The notes: generated by a model not told the origin, from the sequence alone. Counted from the stretch's first letter, positions 18,084-28,915 are shown. The stretch: 64,000 bases of DNA from Dysgonomonas hofstadii (GCF_014196915.1 NZ_JACIEP010000009.1:1-64000), one strand, 5' to 3'. Made by a program: numbers and translations.

Positions 18084-20054
18084 TTACCAATACTTGAATG
18101 TAACATCAACAACTTCGCCTATACCTGTCCAGGTATTGAACGTTGCTGTCCCTTCATCATGTTTATACAATTCTTTGAGATACAGCTTATGTTCGGTCGG
18201 ATAGTACTGATAAAGTTGTAGTTTCCCGTTATCACCTACGGATTTTGCCGGATCTGCAGTGCCTATACCAATTGAACCGCACGGCAATCCCCAATAGTTT
18301 CCGATCTGCCAGTATCTGGCGTTCTTGTCATCAACAGTCTTGAACATAGTTACCTGGGTGTAAGAATCTGTTATGATAGAAGAGGTAATGTCTTCGAAGC
18401 GTTTAGCTCCGTCGGAGGTTGTTTCAGACCAAAAGCTATCATTTTTTCCCCTAGGTGTGGTCAAAGTCATAGCCTGAATATTAGCCGCAGGTTCATTGGA
18501 TAGGCCATCCCACAGCATCGAGTAAATCCTGTTATCTTCGGTTACACAGAACAGATGCCCATTCTTCATCGTCCAGAATTTGGCATTCTGCACCTGTTCC
18601 GGCAAATAGAACCGCCTGAACTGAACTCCTGTATTGTTAGTAAAATGGGCGGCATTAGATCTGAAGACCACGCATCTGTATTCCGATGACGACCCTTTTA
18701 GTATGGCAAAGCCATTGGGAGCACCACCTACATCTCCGGCAGTAAATTCAGCATAACTGTTATAATCTCCCATATACACCAGTTCAGTGTTTGGGTCGCT
18801 GGTGTCTTTAAACATCATATAGTAATCGGATTCAGTGCTGGCCCGGGTTGTAGAGAGTGTGGTCGTCAGATTTGATGTGCTGACGGAACTATGCATAAAC
18901 CGTTTTTCATCTTCGTTAAAGAAGACTGCGGCGCTATAAGAGAGCGGCGCTACATAAGGCGCTACTTTGTAAGGAGCCGAAAAAGTACCGGTACCGGAAT
19001 CATATATGCGGTTAAGAGGTTCCTGCAGATAAACCAGGTCGCTATGATAAATATACCAATTGTTGTTGGCATAGAAACGAATGGTAGTCAGGTTGCCGTT
19101 TGGATAGACACCTGTAAGAGAGTAGGACCCAAATGTGCTAAAGGAACTCGAATAATAACATCGCGGAACTATAACTTCAGGCGTGAACTCGCCCGAACTG
19201 TTCAGCGCATCGGACCAAGGTTCTACTATCTGTGTCAGGTTATACATGTCCGGCCTGTCTTTCCGGTCGTCGCCGGAACCGTATTTGGTGCCATAATCCT
19301 GCATATTCAGCCGTGTAGAGTACTTGTCAGTGTTTAATATTACTTCGTAAGCGCCATCGCCGGAAGTACCGGAAACTTTCACTGCACCAAGATATGGTCC
19401 TGATTTATCAAGGACACAGTTTATAGCCACCGGATTGGCGTTAAGATCTACATTCCCCAAACTACTGAACACATTTTTTTTGAAAGTGTACTTGTAAGGA
19501 CCCGAATGGAAAGGCGGACTTGTCGGCGCCATGGTACCCGAATAACTCAGTCCTGTGTTCGGTTGCGAATAGCAGGCTATTATACTCACATCGAATGTAC
19601 TGCCAGGTTCTTTGGTAAGGATAAGGTATCCCCATCTACAATCCAGGCCTACATTTAATCTGACAGTAAATGTGGCAAATATCCCCGTAGTCTTATTTAT
19701 TGCCTTACATATAACCTGATTGCCACTGGTCAGATTTCCCCAGTCGCCCTTGATCGGCAATACCAATGTCCTTTCAGTACCAAGTTCCTGTCTTGTCCTC
19801 GAGGCATCGAGGTTAAGATATCCGTACCACTCGAAGTTATAATCGTCGATCGTACTGTTCAGACTGTCATTCAGTGTCAGGTAAGGAGTCAGCCTCAGGG
19901 TATCCCCTGCCTGCATGGTTTTGTCTGTAGGGAGGCTGTCTATGGAAAATATAGAACTGACATCCGTATAGTCATAATTCCCCAGATCGTCGTTACAGGC
20001 GACAAAAGTCATCGCCACCATGCAGAAGCCATATAATAATCTATTTATTTTCAT
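18084..20054 (-). CDS. PKD-like family lipoprotein of a SusCD locus
   Basis: A 656-residue lipoprotein with a lipobox-like TFVAC near residue 20. The first 130 residues form a PKD-like beta-sandwich (DTLRLTPYLTLNDSLN, then YNFEWYG). The rest is a long beta-rich region, possibly a propeller, typical of the PKD-like family lipoproteins that follow DUF4843 genes in Bacteroidetes. It has no visible catalytic motif. It starts 23 bases after the DUF4843 gene on the same strand. It probably sits on the cell surface as part of the SusCD receptor complex and may bind cargo; this is inference from position. Confidence 0.82.
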   Translation of the reverse strand: MKINRLLYGFCMVAMTFVACNDDLGNYDYTDVSSIFSIDSLPTDKTMQAGDTLRLTPYLTLNDSLNSTIDDYNFEWYGYLNLDASRTRQELGTERTLVLPIKGDWGNLTSGNQVICKAINKTTGIFATFTVRLNVGLDCRWGYLILTKEPGSTFDVSIIACYSQPNTGLSYSGTMAPTSPPFHSGPYKYTFKKNVFSSLGNVDLNANPVAINCVLDKSGPYLGAVKVSGTSGDGAYEVILNTDKYSTRLNMQDYGTKYGSGDDRKDRPDMYNLTQIVEPWSDALNSSGEFTPEVIVPRCYYSSSFSTFGSYSLTGVYPNGNLTTIRFYANNNWYIYHSDLVYLQEPLNRIYDSGTGTFSAPYKVAPYVAPLSYSAAVFFNEDEKRFMHSSVSTSNLTTTLSTTRASTESDYYMMFKDTSDPNTELVYMGDYNSYAEFTAGDVGGAPNGFAILKGSSSEYRCVVFRSNAAHFTNNTGVQFRRFYLPEQVQNAKFWTMKNGHLFCVTEDNRIYSMLWDGLSNEPAANIQAMTLTTPRGKNDSFWSETTSDGAKRFEDITSSIITDSYTQVTMFKTVDDKNARYWQIGNYWGLPCGSIGIGTADPAKSVGDNGKLQLYQYYPTEHKLYLKELYKHDEGTATFNTWTGIGEVVDVTFKYW

Positions 20055-20076
20055 ACTATAATTTTATTTTCAGTTA

Positions 20077-21084
20077 TTATTTTTTCCAGACACCCCAACC
20101 ATTTGCGGTAAATGTAAATCCGTTATAAACCTGTCTGCCGCTTACTCCCCATTGGATAGAATCGCCCGGGAAATCAGCCCACCTGTCGGGATTACCCGTC
20201 ATATAACGTTTTACCTGTGTCTCCCAACGGCTAAACATAGTGGACAGACTATTAAAGCGGGCTTCAAACAGCCTCCTTACCCCGATTTCTGTTATCGTAG
20301 CAGGATTTTCTGTATTTACCAGGCCATAGTCATTGTCTGTAAATTCAAACATATCGGCTTCAAGGTTTGTCGCATCCAGGAACAACTGGAACTTTTCGGT
20401 CGTAAATACTCCTAAATACTGAGGAATACCACCACCATAAGCCAGTTCGATAAGATCACGGGAAGATGGTTTAGTAGATGTATAATACCACATACGCGGC
20501 GCTTCGTTCAGGTCTGAATAAAAGAATATGCGGTACATGCGGCAATCCTGCGTATTATTGATCGAGGTCGCGTCGGTCTTGCCGTTCATATTCGTATAAT
20601 CGGTTATAAAATTCTCGTTGTCAGCAACGTACAAGGCTACAACAATCGTATCTTTCCGGGTTTTTAGTGCATCTGTGTTCTTGAGCCTAATATTTGCATA
20701 ACCCACCTCATTATTGGCCGGAATGATGCAATCCTCAATAACAAAATCGGTGCCTGATACTGCTTCAGCCTTATCCCACAGCCGTCTCTTGATCCAGCTG
20801 TATGAATTTACATCGGCCTGAACCACAGATACAGTCCTGTCGACACTGGAAACTGTTCCCAGCACCTTGAGCGGAACCTGAATTACCGAGTCATTCACAT
20901 ATACAATTCCTTCACTCGTGTATTCCTTCAGGTTTATATAGAGAGAGTCGGGCTGTCCGTCATTATCACTTTGACTAAAATAGACACGGTCCATGCTGGA
21001 ATAGGTTTCTATCTTATCTTCGCAGGCGGCGAAGATAAGAGGCAAAGTGATAAGTATAAGTATATAAAATAGATATCTTTTCAT
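20077..21084 (-). CDS. DUF4843 domain lipoprotein
   Basis: A lipoprotein of about 335 residues. I chose the ATG at 21084 because it puts MKRYLFYILI directly before a lipobox-like IFAAC. An upstream in-frame ATG at 21123 would add 13 residues before the signal peptide. The middle contains the DUF4843 pattern of paired Ig-like sheets (YVNDSVIQVPLKVLGTVSSV; AVSGTDFVIEDCIIPANNEV). DUF4843 genes lie directly after susD in many Bacteroidetes loci that also carry PKD-like and thioredoxin genes. The protein is thought to be an accessory surface lipoprotein. It lies about 120 bases after susD, a slightly longer gap than the rest of the operon. Confidence 0.85.
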   Translation of the reverse strand: MKRYLFYILILITLPLIFAACEDKIETYSSMDRVYFSQSDNDGQPDSLYINLKEYTSEGIVYVNDSVIQVPLKVLGTVSSVDRTVSVVQADVNSYSWIKRRLWDKAEAVSGTDFVIEDCIIPANNEVGYANIRLKNTDALKTRKDTIVVALYVADNENFITDYTNMNGKTDATSINNTQDCRMYRIFFYSDLNEAPRMWYYTSTKPSSRDLIELAYGGGIPQYLGVFTTEKFQLFLDATNLEADMFEFTDNDYGLVNTENPATITEIGVRRLFEARFNSLSTMFSRWETQVKRYMTGNPDRWADFPGDSIQWGVSGRQVYNGFTFTANGWGVWKK

Positions 21085-21206
21085 ACTATAATTTTGTTTT
21101 AAAGGATGTATGAAAACTCGCATGACAAAATCATCCCGTACTTTGGTAAACTGTGATTGGCTCTGCCAATTTTACAATTCATGCTCGTTTTCATAATTAT
21201 TCAATA

Positions 21207-22811
21207 TTAGTAATTGGTCTCTACGCTAGGTATAGGTAGGGTATAAGCAACCGTAGGATTCTCCAGGGTCTGAAACATATTTGATGTATCATAGAAATTA
21301 CTGTTTAGCATCTGGTCGCTGTTATGCCGTTTATAAAAGAAGAATATCTGCCCTTCGTACCCAAATTCCCTGTAATATTCTTTTCTCAGAAATTTCATGA
21401 AATTATCCGTCGTATAAGAGTTCTCATTCGGCAAATCGGGATTGTTGGCTCCGCCTATACTATACAAATTATCCACCCCGCGTGCCGCAAGGATTACGTT
21501 TAACAAGGATGCGGCGTCCATAAAGTTGCTGTCGTCTATGTATTTTTCGGCTACTATATAATACATTTCACTAAGCCGGATCAAAGGCTGGAAATACAGA
21601 CCTGCCGGACGACTGGATGAAGTCTTAACCGAAAAACGGTTGCCATACCATACACTGCTGAGATTCGGATGAACGTTTAAGTTAATACCGGCGTTTTTCA
21701 TTGCCGATGACCGGTAATCGCCACCCGAACTCAAATCATATATATTAGTTATATAGTGATTGGATGTGAAATATCCCGATTGCGGCGCGGTAACGGATGT
21801 AAACCAGTTCTCGGCTTTTGAATACATACTCAGGTCATGCAGGCCGAATATAACTTCCGAGAATAATGTGTAATCTAATGAAATATCTGTAGCCAGGGCA
21901 AATCCGCTTAGGGTAGTATTGTCGGCACCAACCGTACCCACCTTGTCTATTATAGACTGAGCAATCTGGACTGCTTCGTCCGTCCGCCCCATATATTGAA
22001 GGACTCTGGCTTTCAGGGCGCGTACAGCATAGTAATTCATCCGTCTGTTACGGTTTTGGGTATAGAAATTTTCGGATGACAGTTCTGTAGTCACAGCAGT
22101 ACTGAAATCAGTGATGATGGGATCTGATTTCTCCAGCAATGCCTCCGCCCGGTTGATATCGGTAAGCACGCTATCCATAAATGCCGGGGCTGTCTGATCG
22201 GTGAGCAGGAACATTTCCTCTTCGAAGTTCTTATCCAGCATCAGGCTATTATAAGGCATTATCTTCGTCGTAGCATCAGCGTTGGTATATACAGGCCCAA
22301 AAAGGCGGAACAGATCGAAATGGATGTACGCGCGCATGGCATAAGCCTCCCCGTTGAGTATGTTCCGCTTGTCTTCTGTAAGACTGACTGACGATTCTCT
22401 CAGGGATTTAAGGAAATTATTGACATCAAAAGCCAGTGAATATCCGTTTCTCCAGATGGAAGTTGCCTGTGATTCCACGTCGCTATTTGTATACGAATCA
22501 GCATTCCATAGATATTTTGACCAGTTGTTGATGGTGTATGCGGCGTATGTCCCATTGACATAAGTTGAATAGTAGATATACCTGTTTGCCATACATTCGA
22601 TAAGAGTGCGTGTGAGGTATCCGCCATACAATGTATTGTCGTCCATGGAACGGTAAAGGCCGTTCATTACAGAGTTTATTCCGCTTTCAGTAGAATACTG
22701 TGTCGATTCCTTGGTCTTATCTACAGGATCTACGTCGAGCCAGTCTTTACATCCGGCAAAGGAAGTCGCCAGTAAAATCAACGATGCGATATATATATGT
22801 ATCTTCTTCAT
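21207..22811 (-). CDS. SusD/RagB-family nutrient-binding lipoprotein
   Basis: A 534-residue surface lipoprotein that caps the SusC channel and captures the substrate. The signal ends in a lipobox-like SFAGC near residue 20, followed by KDWLDVDP, the classic SusD N-terminus. The TPR-rich scaffold is visible (AYAMRAYIHFDLFRLFGPVY; YYAVRALKARVLQYMGR) and the C-terminal SusD segment ends near the final residues (REFGYEGQIFFFYKRH, then TLPIPSVETN). It lies 23 bases after susC. SusD sequence alone does not give the substrate, and no glycoside hydrolase is linked, so a peptide, cofactor or metal-chelate cargo is as likely as a glycan. Confidence 0.93.
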   Translation of the reverse strand: MKKIHIYIASLILLATSFAGCKDWLDVDPVDKTKESTQYSTESGINSVMNGLYRSMDDNTLYGGYLTRTLIECMANRYIYYSTYVNGTYAAYTINNWSKYLWNADSYTNSDVESQATSIWRNGYSLAFDVNNFLKSLRESSVSLTEDKRNILNGEAYAMRAYIHFDLFRLFGPVYTNADATTKIMPYNSLMLDKNFEEEMFLLTDQTAPAFMDSVLTDINRAEALLEKSDPIITDFSTAVTTELSSENFYTQNRNRRMNYYAVRALKARVLQYMGRTDEAVQIAQSIIDKVGTVGADNTTLSGFALATDISLDYTLFSEVIFGLHDLSMYSKAENWFTSVTAPQSGYFTSNHYITNIYDLSSGGDYRSSAMKNAGINLNVHPNLSSVWYGNRFSVKTSSSRPAGLYFQPLIRLSEMYYIVAEKYIDDSNFMDAASLLNVILAARGVDNLYSIGGANNPDLPNENSYTTDNFMKFLRKEYYREFGYEGQIFFFYKRHNSDQMLNSNFYDTSNMFQTLENPTVAYTLPIPSVETNY

Positions 22812-22834
22812 TTTTTTATATTTTATCTGTGTTG

Positions 22835-25800
22835 TTAAAATCCTGCACTTAAACCAAATGAAAATGCCCGTTGGTAAGGAGAGTCAATCCCTCTTTCTTC
22901 TTTCATTGACCTGATCCGGAATATATCGTTCATAGAGAAAGATATCCTTAAACTGCGAAGCGCTAAATTCTTTATCCAGTTTTGATCTGAGAAATCCCAT
23001 GAGAATTTGAAGCTTTCCCCGTCAAAGCGGTCATCCTTCTGGATAAACCGCGAGGTCAGAGCTGTCGTGGTTGTAGCCGATACATTCACATCTTTAAACT
23101 TGGCTATATCGCCCGGTTGATACCACCTGTCGTACAAGGCCCGTTTGTCCTGGTTATAAACAAGACTACCCGTGGTGATGTTTTCCACCTTGTTGTATAA
23201 GGCCGAGTTGAACGCTTCCGCGCCAATTCTGTAACGAAAATACATGGAAACACTCAATCTCTTATAATTGAAATCGATATTGAATACACCTTCTAAATCG
23301 GGGGTGCTGTTGCCTACAACGACACGGTTATCAGCATTCCAAACGAGAGTAGGTACTCCATCTTTGGTAAGATAGACTTCCCTTCCGGTAGCCGGATCTA
23401 TACCAAGTGAACGTACAGCCCACAAATCACTAGGGCTGTACCCGTCCTGGAACCGGATAAGCGAGTTTACATTTTCTCTGATATTTATTGTATTTCCGTC
23501 GTCATCAATTTGGCTGTTAATAGCGTTGTTCAGTTCATCAAGCCTGCTATCAAACCCACCGTATTTGCTGACATTATGCATTCCGGTTACACGGGCTTTG
23601 AGTGATATACGGTCTTTGATATTGCGGATGAAGTAGTAAGAAACAGAAAACTCATATCCTTTCGTATCCATATATCCGGCATTCAGGGAATAGGAAGAGA
23701 GTCCGCTCGATGGTTTCTGCGCCAGGGCGATCACCATAGGGTCTGTCTTCGACTGAAATATATCGAACGTTGTTGCGAAACGTTTATTAAACATCGTCAG
23801 GTCTACTCCGGCCGAGAACTTCTTACGTAGCTGCCACCTCAGGTCGGGATTTGCAAAATCAGACAGGTACGAAGCCATACCGAATATATCGCTTCCTGTA
23901 TAATATTTATATACATTTTCGCTGACGGCAGTTACATTCTGGTTACCATTGATACCATAAGTAGACCTGAACTTCAATTCCTGAAGCCAGGAATCCTTCA
24001 ATTTTTCGGCAAATGCTTCTCTATGTACATTCCATGCCGCCCCGACACTCCAGAAGCCCTGGAACGTCTTGTTCGAGCCGAATGTGGATGCTCCATCCAG
24101 ATTGTAGTTGAAGTCGACATTGTAGCGGTATTTATAGTTATAGTTGAGTGCTGCCAACGCACTTACACCACGTTCAGTAATATTGGAATAGGAAGGGATC
24201 GAACTTTCGGGATATCCGTATGCATAGCTCGGGATACCTTCAACTCCTTCGGGAAATCCTCTGACAGTATAGCCAGTATTTTTCCTGTTTGTTTCGTCAA
24301 TAGAGGCACGACCGATAAAGGTAATATTATGCGCATCATTAATTAGTTGCGCGTAATTGATAGATGTATTGGCCGAATATCCCCAATTTGTACCATAACC
24401 ATTACTATACGACCCCTTCAGGCTGTAGTCGGTTTCGTTATAACTGGTATGGCGAGGATCTTTAAAGCTTTCCGATTCGTTCCTTGTAGTCTGGAGACTC
24501 AGGTTGGCCTGCCATCGCAAACGATCGGTTATAAACCAGTCCATCCCCAGATTGTTGGTCAACGAAGTCGTACGCGAGTCGGAGAATGTGTTCAATAGTG
24601 AATTATAGTACGGATTGGCAGCCGTTACAGTGTTCTCCGGACCAGTAGTAGTCCAACTGATTTCGTCCAGAAACCGGGGTATTGAACCATCGTCATTGGT
24701 CGTTCTGTAATACGGATTCGCTTTTGCAAAAGAGGAGAATGATTCCCACGACCCGCTATGACCGTTCGTAACCATTACCGATAGATTATTCGATACATTA
24801 AACTTCTTTTCCGCATTGCGGTATGTAAGGCGCACATTCCCACCGAACGACTGGCGGTTGACATCCTTCATCACCCCCTCTGTATTCTTATAGTTAGCTC
24901 CTATCTGATAGAGAAAATCCTTGTTACCACCCGAAAGGGTCATAGAGTGTGACTGGGTAAATCCCGTACGGATAGGGAGTTTCAGCCAGTATGTATCTAT
25001 CCCGTCGGATACCCGCTTAAGGTTGTCGTTATATGATTGAATACCTGCAGCGTTAGTTCCATAATAGTTGTTAAGATCTCCATAGCGGCCTGCGCGAACT
25101 TCATATTCCAGCTTTTCGGCGGCGTTCATCAGATTGTAAGCGCTCAGGTCGGCAGTGGCAAGCTGCAGATCAGTATTGTAATTGATCATTACCTCACCAG
25201 ATTTTGGCTTTATTGTCTCAACGACAATTACACCATTCGCACCTTTCGATCCGTAAATAGCAGTCGATCCGGCATCCTTCAACAGTGTTATCGATTCTAC
25301 CCGGTTAATGTCCAGGTCGTTTATGGTCTGTAGGTTTGTCACAAATCCATCGAGAATGAAAAGTGGCTCGTTCGGATTTGTAGTATTATCGTTCAATGTG
25401 GTGGAAAAGCTCATTGTAGATCCTCCACGCAAAGTGACGGTAGGCATTGTGTTGGGGTCGGAACCCATCAGATTGTTGTCTGTTATGACAAATGCCGGGT
25501 CTAACGATTTCAGTGACTGAAGAACATTCATATTACCCACAGCCTTCAATTCTTCCTGTGTTACGGTAGAGTAAGACCCTGTAAAGCCCAATTTGTTGCG
25601 CTGGATGATACCGGCTTCTACAACGACAGATTCTAATTCGGTATGAACGCTTTTCATCACAACGTTATAGTTGGTAGTGCCTGTTTTTAATTTCAACTGG
25701 TATTCTTCCATTCCCACATAGGTAAAAACGAGTGTTTCGTCCATGTTATCTACATAGACGACAAAATCTCCGTTATTACCACTTATTGATGCAATTCCTC

Positions 25801-26299
25801 TTTTTTTCGGTTTAACGGTAACGCCGATCAGCGGATCCCCGTCACGGTCTTTGACTGTACCCTTAATCAGTATTCGCGGATCCTGCACAGGTTTGTTTAC
25901 CTCGGGTTTTATCTTTTCTGTATTTGATGAAGTGTTTTTCTTTTCGGAAATAAACACCTGTCTGTCAGATATATAATAAGTATTATTCGTGTTTTTAAAT
26001 ATCTGATCCAGTATTTTGTCTATTGTCTGGTTATGGATATTAACAGATACTTTTCTTGTTATATCCAGATTTTCATCGTTATAAAGGAAAATATATTCAC
26101 TACTCTTTTCAATTTCGGAAAATACTTCTTTTATGGTTTTATTTCTCAGATCGAGGTTTAACTTAGTTGATTGCGAATATGTATTACTCGCATGAGATAT
26201 CCCCATCCCCACTAAAAATAAAAAGATCATTATCCTCATAACTCTTTGGGCTAAACTAGTATTAGCACTTTTTGTGCTAAACCTATCCATATTTATCAT
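22835..26299 (-). CDS. SusC/RagA-family TonB-linked receptor with STN domain
   Basis: A 1154-residue outer-membrane TonB transporter. A signal segment covers about 1-43. An STN domain (about 45-118, LDLRNKTIKEVFSEI and VSVNIHNQTIDKIL) would carry a signal to the FecR protein encoded next. A carboxypeptidase-regulatory-like domain follows (about 143-225, GTVKDRDGDPLIGVTV), then the plug (about 230-375, with AIYGSKGANGVIVVET) and a long barrel that ends in FGLSAGF. The intact STN domain and the sigma-FecR pair upstream make this a trans-envelope signalling receptor. Gap to FecR is 135 bases and contains a short direct repeat and hairpin that may be the sigma-dependent promoter region. Confidence 0.94.
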   Translation of the reverse strand: MINMDRFSTKSANTSLAQRVMRIMIFLFLVGMGISHASNTYSQSTKLNLDLRNKTIKEVFSEIEKSSEYIFLYNDENLDITRKVSVNIHNQTIDKILDQIFKNTNNTYYISDRQVFISEKKNTSSNTEKIKPEVNKPVQDPRILIKGTVKDRDGDPLIGVTVKPKKRGIASISGNNGDFVVYVDNMDETLVFTYVGMEEYQLKLKTGTTNYNVVMKSVHTELESVVVEAGIIQRNKLGFTGSYSTVTQEELKAVGNMNVLQSLKSLDPAFVITDNNLMGSDPNTMPTVTLRGGSTMSFSTTLNDNTTNPNEPLFILDGFVTNLQTINDLDINRVESITLLKDAGSTAIYGSKGANGVIVVETIKPKSGEVMINYNTDLQLATADLSAYNLMNAAEKLEYEVRAGRYGDLNNYYGTNAAGIQSYNDNLKRVSDGIDTYWLKLPIRTGFTQSHSMTLSGGNKDFLYQIGANYKNTEGVMKDVNRQSFGGNVRLTYRNAEKKFNVSNNLSVMVTNGHSGSWESFSSFAKANPYYRTTNDDGSIPRFLDEISWTTTGPENTVTAANPYYNSLLNTFSDSRTTSLTNNLGMDWFITDRLRWQANLSLQTTRNESESFKDPRHTSYNETDYSLKGSYSNGYGTNWGYSANTSINYAQLINDAHNITFIGRASIDETNRKNTGYTVRGFPEGVEGIPSYAYGYPESSIPSYSNITERGVSALAALNYNYKYRYNVDFNYNLDGASTFGSNKTFQGFWSVGAAWNVHREAFAEKLKDSWLQELKFRSTYGINGNQNVTAVSENVYKYYTGSDIFGMASYLSDFANPDLRWQLRKKFSAGVDLTMFNKRFATTFDIFQSKTDPMVIALAQKPSSGLSSYSLNAGYMDTKGYEFSVSYYFIRNIKDRISLKARVTGMHNVSKYGGFDSRLDELNNAINSQIDDDGNTINIRENVNSLIRFQDGYSPSDLWAVRSLGIDPATGREVYLTKDGVPTLVWNADNRVVVGNSTPDLEGVFNIDFNYKRLSVSMYFRYRIGAEAFNSALYNKVENITTGSLVYNQDKRALYDRWYQPGDIAKFKDVNVSATTTTALTSRFIQKDDRFDGESFKFSWDFSDQNWIKNLALRSLRISFSMNDIFRIRSMKEERGIDSPYQRAFSFGLSAGF

Positions 26300-26325
26300 A
26301 TATTTGTATAGATTTAATTGTTAAA

Positions 26326-26385
26326 TATTTGGCGATTTTAACTACTTGAATCTTGATCGGATGGTATTTGGCGATATCATCCGAT
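26326..26385 (-). promoter_or_regulatory. Direct repeat and hairpin upstream of susC
   Basis: The 11-mer TATTTGGCGAT occurs at 26326-26336 and again at 26365-26375. The second copy lies inside a hairpin with arms ATCGGATG (26356-26363) and CATCCGAT (26378-26385). The element lies 27-86 bases before the susC start, where an ECF-sigma promoter or attenuator would be expected. No standard -33/-7 pair is seen here. Confidence 0.4.
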
Positions 26386-26434
26386 GTTTTTTAGATTATT
26401 TTCTGTGCATAGGCTCTTAGTTTAAGGTTCTTAA

Positions 26435-27616
26435 TCAGGTTTTCTTTATAATGTATTTTTTATCATAGTATTCTATTTCGACAGGGAAAGAAAAAGATAG
26501 TCCTTTAAATATTTCTTCCAGGTTATCTTTTAAATCCATCTTCCCGGAACATCTGAGATTTTTCACATCTTCGCTGCATGCAATATCTACTCCGTAGTAG
26601 CGGGAAAGCCGCAACGCTACATCGGTTAATTTCTGGCTTTCAAATATATACATACCATCAACCCACGATATGTAGTGTGTCACATTAACCTTTGCCACTC
26701 TGCTTTGGCCGTTATTATATTCATACATTTCGGATGGCTTCAGCATGACTTCGTCCGCTTTATTGTTTTTTTGTATTTTTACCGATCCCTTGGCCAGTAC
26801 GACTTGTTTATTGGGGTCGGATTCGTATGCCATTATATTGAATCGTGTACCCAAAACCCGGATATCCATATCGCTTGTCTTTACAATAAAAGGCTTCTTT
26901 TCGTTATGCGATACATCGATAAAAACTTCTCCGTCGACATATATTTCCCTTTCTTTTTTAGAAAACTCGATCGGATATATAACTCTTGTCCCGGCATTAA
27001 CTACTAATTTAGTCCCGTCAGACAGAGTCAATTTGGACCTTTTACCTTTAGGAACGATCAGTTGGTTGTAGGCGGCCGATTCTTTTTTAGAAACTTCTTT
27101 TTGTGCTATTTTAATATCAGTGGAATCATAAACGATGTTGGTTTCGGTTTCTTCAATTTTTACTATATTATCTTCCGACAATATTATCTGGATATTTTCA
27201 TTGTCACTTATATTAGAATTTTCTTGTGCAAACAATACTATATTCTGCGTGTCGTCTGTTTGAAATACAGCCTTAATATAAGGCAAAGCCATAAACAGAA
27301 GGACAATACTTGCCGCACTGCAACTGGCTATATATATTAATTTCTTATATTTTTTTGTATGGGCAGACATTTGAATATTGCCCCATAATCCGGATAATTC
27401 GGCATCGGATACAGAGCTATCATTATATGATTCCTGTGATTCCAGAAAATACTTGGCAGAACAAAATGCTTCCCAATTTATTTTATTTTCATTTTTCAGG
27501 ATTTCCCAAAATTCAACCGTATCTCTATTCTTAATTGAAGACACAAACAAATCATCTTGAAGAAAGTCTTCAAAAGTATATTTTGAATAGTCTTTACCTA
27601 AATCCTGATTCTGCAT
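26435..27616 (-). CDS. FecR-family anti-sigma factor of the SusCD locus
   Basis: A 393-residue single-pass membrane protein. The cytoplasmic part covers about 1-92, with a membrane helix at about 95-115 (IASCSAASIVLLFMALPYI). The periplasmic FecR domain runs about 185-290 (LTLSDGTKLVVNAGTRVIYP, EVFIDVSHNEKKPFIVKT, DIRVLGTRFNIMAY) and a DUF4974 domain closes the protein (DVALRLSRYYGVDIAC). It would hold the sigma factor encoded upstream inactive until the STN domain of the SusC protein signals cargo binding. It starts 69 bases after the sigma stop. Confidence 0.93.
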   Translation of the reverse strand: MQNQDLGKDYSKYTFEDFLQDDLFVSSIKNRDTVEFWEILKNENKINWEAFCSAKYFLESQESYNDSSVSDAELSGLWGNIQMSAHTKKYKKLIYIASCSAASIVLLFMALPYIKAVFQTDDTQNIVLFAQENSNISDNENIQIILSEDNIVKIEETETNIVYDSTDIKIAQKEVSKKESAAYNQLIVPKGKRSKLTLSDGTKLVVNAGTRVIYPIEFSKKEREIYVDGEVFIDVSHNEKKPFIVKTSDMDIRVLGTRFNIMAYESDPNKQVVLAKGSVKIQKNNKADEVMLKPSEMYEYNNGQSRVAKVNVTHYISWVDGMYIFESQKLTDVALRLSRYYGVDIACSEDVKNLRCSGKMDLKDNLEEIFKGLSFSFPVEIEYYDKKYIIKKT

Positions 27617-27685
27617 AAATAAAGCATATGAAGTTTTACGTTCTATATAAAGGACTTCAATGATTTTATTTTATACTCACCTTTT

Positions 27686-28239
27686 TTATCTTTTTTTTAG
27701 AAATTGATTTATTTTTTTCAAAGACCGTTGAATCAGGTTCTGTACAGATTGATAATTCATTTCCATAAGCACAGATATTTCGTCTATACTCATGTTTTCA
27801 TAAAAACGATAGTGTATGACCTCGCGTTGCCGTATGGTCAGTGAATGTAGAGCGGCGGCTACAAGTGTATGTTTGTGGGTTTCACTTTCTTTATTTATAA
27901 AGTCGTCTTCTATATTACTGCTGTCCGATATCTGACCATATTCAGACTCGTCCAATGTTTCGAACGGTATTTTTTGTTTTTTTATAGCAGTTATGATACT
28001 ATTTCTTAATGCTACAAAGAGGTAAACCTTCAGATTATTCAGTGATTTCAGGTTTGCCCTGTTTTTATAGATTTTCACAAATACATCGTGTATACAATCC
28101 TCTATTACTTCCCTGTTGGAAGTAAACTGTAAACCCTGAATAAACAATTTTTTTGAATATTTCTCATAAATCAAGCCGTAGGCTTCCTCATTTCCCGAGA
28201 GGAAATTATCCCATAGCAGATTATCTTCAGAAGTATTCT

Positions 28240-28249
<10 letters not shown>
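27686..28249 (-). CDS. ECF RNA polymerase sigma-70 factor of the SusCD locus
   Basis: A 187-residue ECF sigma factor. Region 2 spans about 15-85 (EAYGLIYEKYSKKLF, then EVIEDCIHDVFVKIYKNRA) and region 4 about 125-180 (LTIRQREVIHYRFYENMSIDEI, with recognition helix NYQSVQNLIQRS). It is the first gene of the SusCD operon. Its ATG at 28249 overlaps by 10 bases the stop end of an upstream open frame (28240-28557) that contains a 38-base CT/AG microsatellite. This layout suggests translational coupling that could be switched by repeat slippage; see the findings. Confidence 0.92.
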
Positions 28250-28557
<308 letters not shown>

Positions 28558-28612
28558 ATAATGTTTTCTGTTTTTAATTGAGAGTTAATATTTTATATAG
28601 GTTTTTATAATG

Positions 28613-28620
28613 CAAATATA
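28613..28620 (-). promoter_or_regulatory. Possible -7 box ahead of the SusCD leader
   Basis: Read on the minus strand the bases are TATATTTG, a perfect TAnnTTTG box. No clean TTTG is found at the standard distance upstream, so it is a weak call. It would place the transcript start about 50 bases before the upstream ORF. Confidence 0.3.
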
Positions 28621-28915
28621 ACAAATAACCTAGTTATTCATACGAATCATCAGGGCAAACGTACGAAATTTATATAATTTACACTTGACTGCATCATTTT
28701 TCCATCCAATAATTGCCTACGCCACTCCCTCTAATTCAAAACTTTATGTATCAACATATTATCATTCCATCACATACAAATTCTGATGAATTCAGAACCT
28801 TATATCTGCTAAATATTGACCGGAAGAATGAAATTAATACTATTCCCATTGGTTTTTAATTGTCTTGAAGTAAGCAAAGCAAATATTAGAACGACAATAG
28901 AACATGATGTCCTGC

